Notes: generated by a model from the letters alone, not told the origin. DNA of 64,000 nt from Strix aluco (GCF_031877795.1 NC_133935.1:73116303-73180302), one strand, 5' to 3'; positions 12,001 to 23,815 are shown, counted from the stretch's first letter. Translations and numbers: made by a program.

Positions 12001-15000
12001 AGTGAGACTGTTCCAGGGCACTACTATTTCTAAAAAAAACCATATTTCTTCCTGACTTTGCAGACTCTGGAGAGTGTTTTCAGCCAGATCACAAAAACAA
12101 ACATCGCTGACCTTGTCACATCCCTAGTTGTCTTGCTTATCGTGTTTGTGGTGAAAGAAGTGAATGATCGATACAAAGCAAAGTTACCAACTCCCATCCC
12201 GATCGAACTGCTTATGGTAATGATCATTTCTCTTTGATTTTGCAATTGCTCTATCACTATAGTGACACAGGAAGCAGCGTTTTAACTATTTCTTCTCCTG
12301 TTCCACATTAAATGATAGATTATCATTTCAGCTATAAGGAAAAATTGACAGTGTTCATAAACTATTGTGAGATGTTTTACCTTTACTTAGCTGTTCATAA
12401 CTGAACACATCTGTAGTGAGTAAGACATTATAAACTATGAATTTTTTCCTTGGATGAAACTGGCTCTGACACCAGCCAGCTGCAGTCCCACAGCTGGGGC
12501 CCCTCTGCACCACACCTGCAAGCAGCCACTGAAGTCCTCTGGCCATCCGTGGCCAAACACAAAACAGTTTTTCCCTCCAGCAGCAGAGGGTTTTGCCCCT
12601 CCCAAGCAGCAGTGGGGTCGGGGAAGCCTCACAAGGGCAGCAAGCTCCTGAAGTCCTGGAGAATGTTGCTGTAGACACAAGTAGCGCTTGTTTTCACCCA
12701 GAGTTATTACAGCACTTTGTTAGAAAACACCTGGTTTATTGGGTGGGATGTTCTCTGTTGTTAGTGAGATATCCTGATATACTCTGTGTGATTTATGAAT
12801 GTAAACCCATACCTGTAAGGTGGTTCAGGAATGACATCTGAACAGCAAGGGATGTGCAGACCTGGGGCATAATTCTGCCACTGGTGTTGAGACTGGAAGG
12901 TGTGTGGGAGAGGGAAGGGAATGGTTTTTAATAGTTTCTTCACACTCTTGCTTGAATGTGCCTAATGGAGGTGGGTTTTATTATCTTTCAGACAGTCTTA
13001 GCAGCACTGATTTCCTATTTTGTTAACTTTGAAGAAAAATTTAATGTAGCTGTCGTCGGAAAACTAGAGGAAGGGTAAGTGATTTACTTAAAATTCACCA
13101 GAGGAGATCTCTCTAGTTTGTGTGTTAAATAATTGAGTGTTAAATCAGTTCAGCTCTGTTTCTGATTAAAATAATTTGCTTCATCTTCCTTCAGTAGGTG
13201 AATAAACAATTTGCTCTCAACAATATGAGGACACACTTTAGGTAAAAGTTACTCACTGGAGCACATCTCCTATGTGACAAAGAATACACTGCAACATGAA
13301 ATAATTGCATGTTGCATTTTCTAAGACAGCTGTTGAGCAGGAGGTTGATGCTCATCCTTTTTTACTGAGCTACTCACTCCTGAACCCCTCCATTTCCCTT
13401 GAAGTACACACATGGTTCAGCAGCCACCAGCAGCCCTGGGAAGCCACCAGGACACTGCACAGTTCTCCTGCCTGGTCCCATGACTGGCCCCCAGCATCTC
13501 CTCAGGCACCATTATCCTCTGGAGGCCTCAATGTCTGCTGCTCCAAGAGCATATCCATATAGAGAGTATATATCCACATACAGAGTATATATCCGTATAT
13601 AGAGTACATCCAGCTATGCCACAATTTTGGCATAAAGAATTAATAGGCACACATTAAGTTAGAAAGAGGGAGGAAGACATATACTGTGACAGCAAACTGC
13701 AACCATTTACTCACTGTGGTGCTCTCAATTGCCTCTTGTAGCCCCAGGGGTGTTAGTGGGTGAAGTTTGCAGAGGAACAGCTACTTCTGCTCAAGAGTCT
13801 CCATTCTTCCAATTTCAGTTCACTGAAAAAAAAGAAAGAAAGAAAAAAAAAAAAGCCTAGAGAGGAATTCTCCCTAGGATCTGCAAAAGACCCTGATCAA
13901 AGGAGCAGGAAATGGTAAAGCTAAAGCATAGATAGCCTGAGAGACTAGTCAATATTACCTGACTTAGTAAATATTTGTTTATCTGTCTAAAGTGCTACAA
14001 TGAATCACACAGGGATATTTTTTTTTGGTCGTAATTAAGTGAAATCCATCTGTGTCCAAATTGCCTGCACAAGGGCGTCAGCATCCTGTCAGATCTTGCA
14101 TCCGTGCCTAACTAGAAGGCAGAACTGTGCATGCACTTCAGACAAAATAAGCTGTGGTTGGTCCTGGCCAAGTAAATGAGAACCTGCTGAGACACAAACT
14201 GAGCCAAGTGTGGATAAACGGAGTCCCTGTCCCAATTAAGAATTTCCCAAAGTTTTATAGGGTTCAGACCCACAATTCTGTGTTGCATCTCTCAGAAATG
14301 CTCAGTATGAGCTGGACCCCTGCTTTGCTCACTTGCTTGACAACTAGTTTCCTTAGGCATACCCTTAATGAGTAGAGTTTTTTGTCTTTCAGATTTCAAG
14401 CACCTGTTGCACCTGATGTAGGTGTCTTCCAAAAGTGCATCGGCGACAGCATTTCCATCGCAATCGTTGGGTTTGCAGTAGCCTTCTCCGTGGCTAAGGT
14501 GTATTCCATCAAACATGACTATCCAGTAGACAGCAACCAGGTAGGTGAATAACACAGAAATCAATACAGTGCATTTGTCAATGAGAAATAAGTAATTTTA
14601 GGAATGCTTTGTCTTGGGAATAACTGTCATGAACCAGCTTTTAAGAACAATGTCTTTTGTTTTTATTTCAGGAACTAATTGCTTTTGGTCTGGGTAATAT
14701 AGTTGGCGGATCATTCAAAGGATTTGCCTCTAGCACTGCTCTGTCAAGATCAGGTGTGCAGGAGAGCACAGGAGGCAAAACACAGGTATAGAAGAAAACA
14801 GATCATGTTGGCATTTAATGCAAGAAAGCTCTCTGTTTTCCTAGCTGACCATAATGCCTGCAAGCACTTATTCATAGTGGAATTGTTCTCTCATGCAGAT
14901 TGCTGGTATTATCTCAGCTGTCATCGTCTTGATTGTGATCTTGGCCATTGGGTTTCTCCTGGCACCATTACAAAAGGTATTCACCGGTTTCACCTAGTGC

Positions 15001-18000
15001 TTCCTCCTGCTTACCAAAGACAAGGCTCCTCTAGGAGTCACGGGGAGTGTTCATTGGCTTCAGTGGGGGCCAAACAACGTTTTGCAAAGCTTGGTTCTTC
15101 TTCTCATATCATGACAGAGAAGACCACTACATCTAGTCCCTCAAAGGGAATGTAAGTGCCCAAACACTAAACATCACAGCAGCAGCTTTTAGGTGCCAAA
15201 AATAAGTGAGATTTGCAGCCTCAAGTCAGACACCTGAGCTGCACCATGGCTAGGGAGTTTCCAGCAGTAGTGATACACTGGAAGGAGTTCCCTGGCCTTT
15301 CAGCTGCACTTTGGCCCTATTTGTATGATCTTTTAAGACTTAATGTTCAACATTTGCTTTGCTTGCTTTAAAATTTGACTTGTATTTTGGTCTTTTTAAC
15401 AGTCAGTCCTTGCATCTTTGGCTCTTGGCAACTTGAAAGGAATGCTCATGCAGTTCAAGGAAGTAGGGATCCTATGGAGAAAGGACAAGTATGACTGTGT
15501 AAGTTAAGTTCCACAAGCATTCAGGAATGAAGCACTCTGGAAAAGTCATCTATTATGCAAATTTGCTTACAGGTTATCTTTTTTTTTTTTATACCTGCCT
15601 TCACTAAATGGAAAGTACAATACTGGCAAGCCTTTTTTACTTGTATACCTCTTGCTCTTGTTTTCCTCTTTATCCCACCTATTTTGAGTCAATTCTCTCT
15701 CTTAACTTAATTTTTATCCATTTCATCAAACTCTATTAAAATACAGTTCATTATGTAAAGTCAAATATAGAAGACAGTTATAGAAAATGTCTAAATACCT
15801 ACTGCATTGGCTGTGCATTCAGGGACATTTTCTCACACTCACGCATCATGTTAGATGGAAGTTACACGGCAAAAAACAAATGTCAACCAGGGCTTGAAGG
15901 GTTTACTCCAAATGGTGAAGCTCGTGTCTGGAGGTCAGGACTTAACCTCTAACACTCAGAAAATTTAGGTTCTTTTCTTTGGTGGGTTCCCTGTGTTCCT
16001 AAATGGTTCCAGACCTCAGTATTCCCAGCTACCAAACAGTTATTTACCACATGAAAATGCTCTGAGGTCTGTGGTTAAAAGTATTCAGTATTATCTAGTT
16101 ATTTGTGCTTATCATCAGTCACATAGATTCACAGCACCTACATTTGCACATTTACAACTCTCAGCTTTACCAGGATACTGATTTACTTGTAACCTTGCCT
16201 TTCTGCTGGATTTTTACTGAGCATTTAGTGAACCACCTATAGAAGATCCACACCTCTATTATTCTAAGCCTTTATTGTATAGAGATTGTCATCCCTAGAA
16301 ACACCTCCTGGTGCTAGTCAGTGAGTCTGTCCCCGTTTACAAGAAAACCCCTCATCAAAGGCAGATGGACAGCCTGGACCAGATCTGAGATCTGTGGCTG
16401 CTCCCACCCTGGGGTCATGACCCAGGTCCTTGACACACTCATAACTGCTGACATCCACCTGCTCGTTACAGGTTATATGGGTGGTGACTTTCTTAGCTGC
16501 CATTTTTCTTGGCCTGGATATTGGACTAGCAACTGCCGTGGCGTTCCAGCTGCTGACTGTGGTGATCCGCTCCCAGTTGTGAGTACTTGTTGGGCACAAT
16601 GATAAGATATCTCAGGGCCTCCTGTTATAAATTAACTGTCCCTGTACAGAGAAGGCCAACAGCCCCATTCCTCAGACTGTCCAGAAACCTTGTATGGAAA
16701 AATACTTTACAGGGGTAAACCCTTGGATGTGGGGTCCCCACTGCAGCAGAGCTTTCTCTGCTCTTTCCCTTCTGCCAGGTTTCAGTATGGGGTACAAATA
16801 ATTGTGTGTGTGTGTTTGTTCACAGTCCAAGCTGCACTGTTTTGGCTAATGTTGGGAGAAGTAACATCTACAGAAACAGGAAGGATTACACCGATGTAAG
16901 AAATGTCATGTTTCTTTTATTAACTGCTGCATTTGTGTTTCTGTAGAAGACATTGTTACTGACACTTTTGCTTCATTGTACAGATCTATGAGCCAGAAGG
17001 AGTGAAGATTTTCAGATGCTCATCTCCTATCTTCTTCGCTAATATTGAGTTCTTCAGAGAGAAACTCATCACTGCGGTAAGTGTCTGGGGCTGTTGTTCT
17101 GAACATATGAATTGCATGACAGATTAAGATGAATACAATTTCCCAATAATTACTATGTATGCAGTCAGACCACAGTTCAAAGACAAATTTTTAAGGAATT
17201 ATTCAAATATTGTGGTCACTACTGTAATCCCACATGTACATACACACCTCTGAGAAAGAGAACAGCTTGACTCATGCTGAACCTTAACAATGTATACACA
17301 TATTTTAAGTCCTTTAGAAGAAAGTAGTGCAAACATAGATGATAATATAAAGGGACATTATTTTATTTTATTAGCATTTATTTATTTACACCAAATAAAT
17401 GCTAGTTTACTCATCTTGCCCCAAAGAGTGTAACCACAACAGTCAGAAGAAAAGCTGAATGAAATCACACTATCAAAGAGGTCTTAATCTCTTCCATGAC
17501 AAACTGGGTGAAGACAGCCAGTCTTTCCATAATCAGCATGGAAATCCAGGACCCCTGAGCCCTCACTGTGCCAGAGACTCCCACCATCCCTAGACTGAGC
17601 CGAACATGCACCCATAACCTCCCCTTCCTACTACTCTTATGGAGAAGTTGATAAGCACTGGCTACCCTGAGCATTGGTAATGAGTAGTTCATTCTTCACA
17701 TGAAGGACTGAAACTGGCAGAGGAACTAGAGAATCTGACATGTTTGGGTCTCCATGTGCTTGGCTTTCACCTCAGAAGAGACTGAAGTTTTTTTTCTGTG
17801 AGTGCAGTTGCTCACACCACTCTCTTCACAAATACGGGTATTTCTAACACCTCTCTCCTCCACCCACTAGATAGATGAGGCAGAAGACTTGCAGGAATTT
17901 AGTATTTTTGTAACCCTTATTATTCTAATTTACCCATTGTCTAATTTTGTTAAAACCAGCTAAAAGGTTCAAGAGACGTATGCAGCCAGCATGACCAATT

Positions 18001-21000
18001 TTGGTTTTCTTCAAGAAAACAAAACAATGTGTATATGACACATGCTGCAGTCAGGTGGCACACAGCAGATACAACCTGTGAGCTCTCTAATCTCAGTTGC
18101 CTGGGTGGCCATGTCATAATGAAGATGAGTAGAACATGCTCAGGGCTATCCAGCACTGTACCAGCCTGCTGGAGTTACTGGTCTTTGCTACAGCATTGTC
18201 ACTGCTATAATGCTGTCCATGCTGGTGTCCTAAAGCTAGTAGAGGTGGTGCTGCCCCATCTGTAGCCATACCTGTAGGCATCTTTCCAACCAAGAAAAAG
18301 AGCCCTTGTTTGAGTTGATGAAAAGTAGTAGGCAAGATCAAGTCCAAACTATGCTCACCATGAATGTAAAGAAAAGCTGCATGAGATGCTGTGTCCTTCC
18401 CCTGGTGTCACTAGCTTGGGTTTTTTTAGCTATTCAAAGTGGTGTTTCTGCAGGTTGGCTTCAGCCCACTGAGAGTCCTGAGGAAACGCAATAAAGCTCT
18501 GAGGAAGATCAAAAAGATGCTGAAGAAAGGAGAGCTGCAAGTGACACCTGTATGTAAGGCAACTCCACCCAGTGGGATTAAGCAACCAGCTCTGGCTTGA
18601 CGTGGCAGAGAAGTGCCTCACAGCCTCCCGTGCTAATTAGATATGCTATTCCCCAAGTTGCCACTTCATGGCATAAACACATTTCAAAAATAAGATTTTA
18701 AATATCTCTCACAGTTAGAGACCTACAGCTTTACCATGGGCAGAGCTTGTATGTGTCCACTGAAGTTTTGTTTGGCATCAAATGGCAGGATCAGATCCCA
18801 CAGAGGCAATGTTCATGCTGTATTAATGGTAGGACAAAGATAGTTTTCTCCCAACCCAAATCCTGCATGCTTTTTGTTGACTTCTTCCAAAATTACTGAA
18901 TCAAAGCATATCTGAAAACTGACTTCAAGGAAAAATAGAAAGTCATCATTATCTGATTATGATGATGATTAAATGATTCATGAGAGGAAACCAAATATTT
19001 CCAGACTCCTCCAGACAAGGGAGAGACAGAACATTCTCTAGTCTAAAGTGCAGGTGGGTCCTGCTCCATTTTATGGATACATGAGCTTTGCATTGCCACC
19101 ATTCTCGCCCTTGTATAAGATGCAATACTATCCTGGCTGGGTCTTAAAAAGAAGTCTTAATTATGACACTTTTCTCTGTCAACACAGAAAGGCTTGATTT
19201 GCATGGCTAACCATACACATGAGTCAGATGAAGAATTAGACAACAACAGGATAGAGGAGCTGGACCAGCCCACCAACATGACAGACTTGCCCATTCAGAT
19301 CAACTGGGGTGCTGACCTCCCCCCTGGCATCACTGTGCCCCGCGTTGACATCCACAGCATTGTTCTGGATTTCTCCTCAGTGTCCTTCCTTGATTATTCT
19401 GCCATGAGAGTCCTCCAAAAGGTAATTGTAATTCACAAGACAAACAGTGATCACATGAAAGAAAAATACAGGAATGCAGTTACACTTTAGAGACACGCTT
19501 GAGGGAAGGGATGGCACACAGAGGGACCTTGACAGGCTTGAGGAGTGACAATATGAACCTCATGAAGTTCAACAGGGCCAAATGCCATGTTCTGCACCTG
19601 GGTCAGGGCAATCCCCAGTATCAGTACAGGCTGGGGGATGAATGGATTGAGAGCAGCCCTGAAGAGAAGGACTTGGGGATACTGGTGGATGAAAAATTGG
19701 ACATGAGCTGGCAATGTGTGCTTGCAGCCCAGAAAGCCAATTGTATCCTGGTCTGCATCAGAAGAAACATGGCCAGCAGGTCAAGGGAGGTGATTCTACC
19801 CTTCTACTCTGCTCTGGTGAGACCCCACCTGGAGTGCTGTGTCCAGCTCTGGAGTCCTCAGAACGGGAAAGACATTGACCCATTGGATTGAGTCTAGATG
19901 AGGGCCACAAAAACGGTCAGTGGGCTGGAACACCTCTCCTATCACAAAAGGCTTAAGAGAATTGAGGTTCTTCAGCCTGGAGTAGAGAAGGCTCCAGGGA
20001 GACCTTATTATGGCCTTAAAGGGCTTATAAGAAAGATGGAAAGAGACTTTTTACCAAGGCCTGTAGTGACATGACAAGGGACAACGGGTTTAAACTGAAA
20101 GAGGGCAGATTTAGGTTAGATATAAGGAAGAAATTCTTCACTGTGAGGGTGGTGAGGCATTGGAACAGGTTGCCCAGAGAAGCTGTGGCTGTCCCCTCCC
20201 TGGAAGTGTTCAAGGTCAGGTTGGACGGGGCTTTGAGCAACCTGATCTAGTGGAAGGTGTCCCTGCCCATGGCAGGGGGGTGGACTAGATGATCTTTAAA
20301 GGTCCCTTCCAACCCAAACCATTCTGTGATTCTATTCTGTGTTTCTAGCCTGCTTCTTAAAGGCATTCCTATATGGACTGGAAAGTCAGTGGCAACCTTT
20401 GAATTTATGTGAATTTTAATGTACATTTTCCATAGAAAATGTTTAGGAAATGGATTAAATAATCAATCTAGATTTTGTTGGAATTAGAGTGTTGGCTGTG
20501 GAACTCTTTCTTCAACTGGTAAGATTTTGGGAAGCTTTACAGAAATGTACATATGAAATGCAGCATTAAACACTGGGCTGGAATTTGGAGCATTGGAGTT
20601 TCATTTCTGCTGCTGTTCTCACTTCCCAGGATGACCTTGAACATAGCAATAAGAACAACACTTTCAAACAGTAGTACCTAAAGTTAATTATTTAGAGCCA
20701 CATAAGGTGTGTAAATCTATTCCCATAGGAACTAAACATCTGCCATGTCACTGGGAACTGTAGTTCTGCTCAAATTCCCAGTTATAAAAATCTCCCCAGA
20801 AGATTTTGGAGTCTTAGTTTCATCTTGTGTCAAGTAGGTAACATAAAGCCATACAATTTATGAAAGATCACTTTTGTCACTGTGGGCTAAAGGTATTTAA
20901 TATTACCCCTTTTCAAAAGGATCGGTCATCCCTGTCTGCAGCCATGTGAAGAGACTATACTGCCTCTAGGTGCAGCAGAGTTTTAGAGCTGCTTACCATC

Positions 21001-23299
21001 ATAGATCTTACATATCTTAAAGTGATTTGTATGTTTGCTGTGGCAAATTACCATAACGGTTGTTATCAGCAAAAATAGCAGTATCTGAATTGTGCCTCTT
21101 TCCTGTTTAACAGACTTTGAAAGAATTTGTCCGGATCAACATCGACATTTACGTTGCAGGGGCACATGGTGAGTACTTGCCTTTCTGTCAGCATCGCCAC
21201 AGATGCCTTGTCCCGCTGCCTTCCCTGTCCACCACTGGGCATGGCTCTGGAGGATCATCCCAGTTTTACCTTCCTGACTTGGACAGCAAACAGATCCAGC
21301 TGAGCAGATGTGTCATCCTTCCCATGCTGTCCCCAGCAGGCTGAGACTACGCACGATGGCTCATTTCACCTGTGGCCACTGATTTGCTGTACAGCTCTGG
21401 GCTCTTGGGCAGTCTGGGTTAGGAATTAAATAAGAAACAGCGCTCAAATTTCCTTTTGCCTGGCATCAAGCAGGGCAGTAGTGATGGGCATTTATATCCC
21501 ATCCTCTCCACATCAGTAAAGAGGAACCCATCTGCTCAAATAAAACAGTGCAGCATACCAGCAATTCCTGTGTTCGCTCAGTGGACATGCTCAGGATACA
21601 CTATTTCTTAATTCTCAAGGCCTGCAGGTCACTTTGTGCTTTGATTTTGTTCCCCCACAGAGGGATTCCTGGACAAACTGGAGAGATGTGCATTTTTTGA
21701 TGAGGAGATTAAGCCATCCATGTTTTTCCTTACCATTCATGATGCGGTTTTACACATTTTGCTGAAGAAGGACATAGCCAGCTCTCCCAAATTAAAGCCC
21801 GCTGAGGTAACACTACAGTTTTCATCTTTGCTACTTTAGTGCCTTTACATTACTCACAGGCACCCAGCAGTGCCCTGCATAGCTAGACATGTGCTCTACA
21901 TTGTCTTTATATTCAAGAAGTTAATGATTAAAACTCAGCTGGTCTCCAATAAATTTGGAGAGTAAGAGTGACCCCTGGTCCAGGTGTCTGGCAAAACACT
22001 AGCGAAAGAAGTGAATAATTCCCACCGGAGACTGGCCAGGCCGTGGACTTCACTTGCAGCCACATCCTTGGGAAGAGCATGGTGTGGGGTGAAGTTCTGA
22101 CCCATCCACCGGCAGTCCTCTGCTGTCACCCACCTGGCAGGGACTGCTGGATACGCTGCAGTGGTTCTTGCAAGGCAGACTTGGTGCTGCTTGCATGTAG
22201 GCTTCCCAGGACTGTCTACTTTCAAAGGGAGTGCTAAAGCAGTGCAGATAAATAAGTACAGACAAATTTGGTGATGGCCCTTCTGGGAGTGTTCTTAAAT
22301 CAAGAGCAAGAAAGGATCCCACGTATGTTAAATCTGTTTAAAAGAACCAAACCCAGAATGCTACTCATCTGGAAACTGCCTAATCCCACTTAGTTGAACT
22401 GGCCCAGCTCTTCTGTAGTGCCCCAAAGATGTGGTCAGGGGCATAAAGAGCTGACAAGTGAGAGCTTCCTTCCTTCCAGGCCAACTTCCCAGGCATGTTC
22501 CAGAGATTTAAAAAGCAAGACCTTCTTCAATGTGAAAAAAAGGAAAAAAAAGATAAAAAGAAGTAACTCACAACTTCTTGTGTTCATTGCAGGAGAAGGG
22601 TAGCAGCAACGACTATATCATCATCCCCAGCAATGGACTGCGCAGCCGGGAGTGCACGGTAAGACTCCCATCTCCAGTAGCAGCACCCCAACCGTAGGAA
22701 ACACAACCCCAAAAGCTGCTCACAGGAACTGCTAGGTCAGATAACAAAAGCATATTCATCCCTGAGCTCTTGTGTCAGCCCAGGGCAAAAAGCATCCAGA
22801 CAACTTATTGATGGGATCTGACTTAAAGCAAAGCCTTACAGGAGTAGGAGGTGTGGGGCTCGGCTCACAAGCCTTGCCTTGAGCACTGAGACTCTGCAGA
22901 GGGAAGGCGGGCAAAGGCCATCTCACCAGCCTCTCACCTGGTCTCCTCGCCTGTCCACCACAGTTCCCCCATGATGAGCTCACTAGTAGAATATCCATGT
23001 GGCAGAGACGTCATCATTAGTCCCATTTATCTAAATGCCTCAGGCAGAAGGGGAGTTTGAAGACAGGAACAAGAAAGGGACACATGCAGTCTTTCATCAC
23101 GGACTTAAAGGGCAGTATCCAGCACATGGCAACCCCATTAGGAGAAAATGTCAGACCCCAGCCTTCCCCCACAGATGCTTTAGAGGAACAAATTCTTACA
23201 TACTGCTCACCAGAGGGCACCTACCATGGCTATTCCTTACAGAGAGTGACATTTATGTCCTTTTATTTCCTACAGATTCCAACAGAAACAAAATTTTAG
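8870..23299 (+). CDS. SLC26A3: SLC26A3, chloride anion exchanger (DRA); full gene span, 20 coding exons
   Basis: Joining 8870-9000, 9812-9951, 10064-10174, 10265-10422, 11201-11365, 12064-12216, 12992-13074, 14393-14540, 14672-14785, 14899-14976, 15403-15498, 16472-16578, 16826-16895, 16984-17076, 18454-18549, 19188-19421, 21114-21168, 21661-21806, 22593-22658 and 23276-23299 gives 2268 nt, 755 aa, in frame throughout. The protein starts [18 protein letters not shown] and ends IPTETKF, both like mammalian SLC26A3 (human 764 aa). Residues about 70-500 form the multi-pass SLC26 transport domain, with GTSRHIS near 121 and STALSRS plus QESTGGKTQ near 384-401. Residues about 515-740 form the cytosolic STAS domain. 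The family exchanges chloride for bicarbonate at the apical membrane of gut epithelium. The last four residues, ETKF, fit a PDZ ligand. All introns are GT-AG; the start has a good context (aaATGG). No disabling change was seen. Confidence 0.96.
9235..9605 (+). mobile_element. CR1 LINE 3' fragment, sense
   Basis: The fragment carries the C-terminal end of the CR1 reverse-transcriptase ORF ([42 protein letters not shown]), then the 3' UTR and the tail attctatgattctatg. It is 5'-truncated and sits in SLC26A3 between coding exons 1 and 2. One frame stays open across much of it, suggesting moderate age. Confidence 0.92.
9606..9715 (-). mobile_element. CR1 LINE 3' fragment, antisense, tail-to-tail with its neighbour
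   Basis: The stretch ttggttggaagggagttctg followed by gagcaggttgatcaggg is the reverse complement of a CR1 3' UTR. It abuts the tail of the sense CR1 at 9605, giving a tail-to-tail pair. It ends about 100 bp before coding exon 2. Confidence 0.7.
9812..9951 (+). CDS. SLC26A3: SLC26A3 coding exon 2 (aa 44-90)
   Basis: The exon follows acceptor tctttacag and encodes the segment before and into TM1 ([19 protein letters not shown]). The donor is caag|gtacct. It lies about 100 bp downstream of two CR1 fragments. Confidence 0.95.
10064..10174 (+). CDS. SLC26A3: SLC26A3 coding exon 3 (aa 91-127)
   Basis: The exon encodes TM1-TM2 ([18 protein letters not shown]) and the signature GTSRHISVG. Its length of 111 nt is the usual size in SLC26 genes. 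Confidence 0.95.
10265..10422 (+). CDS. SLC26A3: SLC26A3 coding exon 4 (aa 128-180), extracellular loop
   Basis: The exon begins [12 protein letters not shown] and ends SGVFQ. The loop between contains two N-glycosylation sequons (NGT, NIS) and is roughly ten residues shorter than I recall for human. The donor is cag|gttggt; choosing it keeps frame with exon 5 and matches mammalian spacing, whereas the alternative four bases later would break the frame. Confidence 0.93.
11201..11365 (+). CDS. SLC26A3: SLC26A3 coding exon 5 (aa 181-235)
   Basis: The 165-nt phase-0 exon encodes [20 protein letters not shown] and HVLVSQLKF, the conserved transmembrane block. The acceptor is gcatttcag and the donor tat|gtaagt. 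The paralogous SLC26A4 exon has the same length. Confidence 0.95.
12064..12216 (+). CDS. SLC26A3: SLC26A3 coding exon 6 (aa 236-286)
   Basis: The 153-nt phase-0 exon encodes [12 protein letters not shown], a hydrophobic span and [12 protein letters not shown], all matching the family. Confidence 0.95.
12992..13074 (+). CDS. SLC26A3: SLC26A3 coding exon 7 (aa 287-313)
   Basis: The 83-nt exon encodes [20 protein letters not shown] and VVGKLEEG. It ends with two bases of a Gly codon completed by exon 8. Confidence 0.95.
13551..13607. repeat. Three tandem copies of a 19-bp unit
   Basis: Copies at 13551-13569, 13570-13588 and 13589-13607 follow the pattern atatccNtatanagagtat with a few substitutions. 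The repeat lies in an SLC26A3 intron (exons 7-8). Confidence 0.85.
13825..13855. repeat. Purine-rich simple repeat (GAAA/A-rich)
   Basis: The run has a gaaagaaagaaa core inside A-runs, in the intron between SLC26A3 exons 7 and 8. It is low-complexity only. Confidence 0.85.
14393..14540 (+). CDS. SLC26A3: SLC26A3 coding exon 8 (aa 314-363)
   Basis: The 148-nt exon encodes FQAPVAPDV, a transmembrane segment ([16 protein letters not shown]) and HDYPVDSNQ. The donor is cag|gtaggt. Confidence 0.95.
14672..14785 (+). CDS. SLC26A3: SLC26A3 coding exon 9 (aa 364-401)
   Basis: The 114-nt exon encodes [13 protein letters not shown] and the highly conserved [18 protein letters not shown], part of the anion-binding region in SLC26 transporters. 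Confidence 0.95.
14899..14976 (+). CDS. SLC26A3: SLC26A3 coding exon 10 (aa 402-427)
   Basis: The 78-nt exon encodes one hydrophobic span ending GFLLAPLQK. The acceptor is tcatgcag and the donor aag|gtattc. Confidence 0.95.
15403..15498 (+). CDS. SLC26A3: SLC26A3 coding exon 11 (aa 428-459)
   Basis: The 96-nt exon encodes [18 protein letters not shown] and WRKDKYDC, diagnostic of SLC26A3. Confidence 0.95.
16472..16578 (+). CDS. SLC26A3: SLC26A3 coding exon 12 (aa 460-494)
   Basis: The 107-nt exon encodes the last transmembrane hairpin ([20 protein letters not shown]) and [13 protein letters not shown]. Confidence 0.95.
16826..16895 (+). CDS. SLC26A3: SLC26A3 coding exon 13 (aa 495-518)
   Basis: The 70-nt exon encodes [20 protein letters not shown] and DYTD, the linker into the STAS domain. 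Confidence 0.94.
16984..17076 (+). CDS. SLC26A3: SLC26A3 coding exon 14 (aa 519-549)
   Basis: The 93-nt exon encodes [20 protein letters not shown], the first STAS strand. Confidence 0.95.
17077..18453 (+). other. SLC26A3 intron 14-15, nothing recognised
   Basis: The intron is AT-rich single-copy-looking sequence without a coding signal or recognisable repeat tail. Open frames on either strand are short and match no known protein. Confidence 0.5.
18454..18549 (+). CDS. SLC26A3: SLC26A3 coding exon 15 (aa 550-581)
   Basis: The 96-nt exon encodes the basic STAS helix ([20 protein letters not shown]) and ends LQVTP. Confidence 0.95.
19188..19421 (+). CDS. SLC26A3: SLC26A3 coding exon 16 (aa 582-659)
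   Basis: The 234-nt exon holds the acidic variable insert of the STAS domain ([16 protein letters not shown]) and the core strand [23 protein letters not shown]1 LINE starts about 73 bp after its donor. Confidence 0.95.
19495..20345 (+). mobile_element. CR1 LINE, 5'-truncated, sense
   Basis: About 850 bp of CR1. The 5' part encodes the end of ORF2 ([47 protein letters not shown]). The middle and 3' parts continue with the usual terminal domain and 3' UTR (ggtcccttccaacccaaacc), ending in ttctgtgattctattctgtg. The reading frame is interrupted, so it is inactive. It sits in the SLC26A3 exon 16-17 intron, starting about 73 bp past the donor. Confidence 0.93.
21114..21168 (+). CDS. SLC26A3: SLC26A3 coding exon 17 (aa 660-677)
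   Basis: The 55-nt exon encodes [18 protein letters not shown]. The acceptor is tgtttaacag and the donor catg|gtgagt. Confidence 0.94.
21661..21806 (+). CDS. SLC26A3: SLC26A3 coding exon 18 (aa 678-726)
   Basis: The 146-nt exon encodes [20 protein letters not shown] and [17 protein letters not shown], the C-terminal STAS helices. Confidence 0.95.
22593..22658 (+). CDS. SLC26A3: SLC26A3 coding exon 19 (aa 727-748)
   Basis: The 66-nt exon encodes [20 protein letters not shown] and CT. It is less conserved but in frame, with acceptor ttcattgcag. Confidence 0.92.
23276..23299 (+). CDS. SLC26A3: SLC26A3 terminal coding exon 20 (aa 749-755 and stop)
   Basis: The 24-nt coding part reads IPTETKF then TAG, after acceptor tttcctacag. 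The ETKF end matches the PDZ-binding tail of mammalian SLC26A3. Confidence 0.95.
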   Translation: MPTETKF

Positions 23300-23815
23300 A
23301 TTTATTTTCTAAATCCTCCAGAAACACAATGTCACTTACAGAAGATGAATGCAGATGCAGTGGTGAGCATGAAGACAGAAGAATACTTTTAAATACCTTA
23401 AGAAGGTTTTACTATATATGGTTATGCTCCAAGTTTTAGAATGGGCTTGTTAGTCTTTATGTGTTTCTGTATATATAAAAATGTATTTATGTACATACGT
23501 GGAGGTTAAAATCACACAGGTTATCTTATTTCACACCTTGTTGACAGCCTACCCACAGAGTTGAAGAAGCAGGTAACGCTAACCCTGTTTGCATATACTT
23601 GTACATATATCTATATTATTCTGACAGTTTGTAGACAATCTGTACAGTTGCTAGAGAATATATAAGTATTTGAAATCTTGTAATTTATAACACAGACTAG
23701 TAGGTGGGAGTGATATTTTATCTTCAGCTTGTATATAACTTGTATAAAGTTTTCTTGACGGTTTGTAAGATACCTAGTAGGCTGAGTTATTAAACTTGTT
23801 TTCAACTCACTACCA
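23300..23815 (+). other. SLC26A3: Probable SLC26A3 3' UTR with ATTAAA signal
   Basis: After the TAG at 23299 the sequence is AT-rich. An ATTAAA at 23789-23794 is followed by a T-rich stretch, a plausible polyadenylation site. The true end is unknown without transcript data. Confidence 0.45.

Noticed and set aside
19499-19891. 130-codon open frame
   Set aside because: It is a CR1 ORF2 fragment in an SLC26A3 intron.
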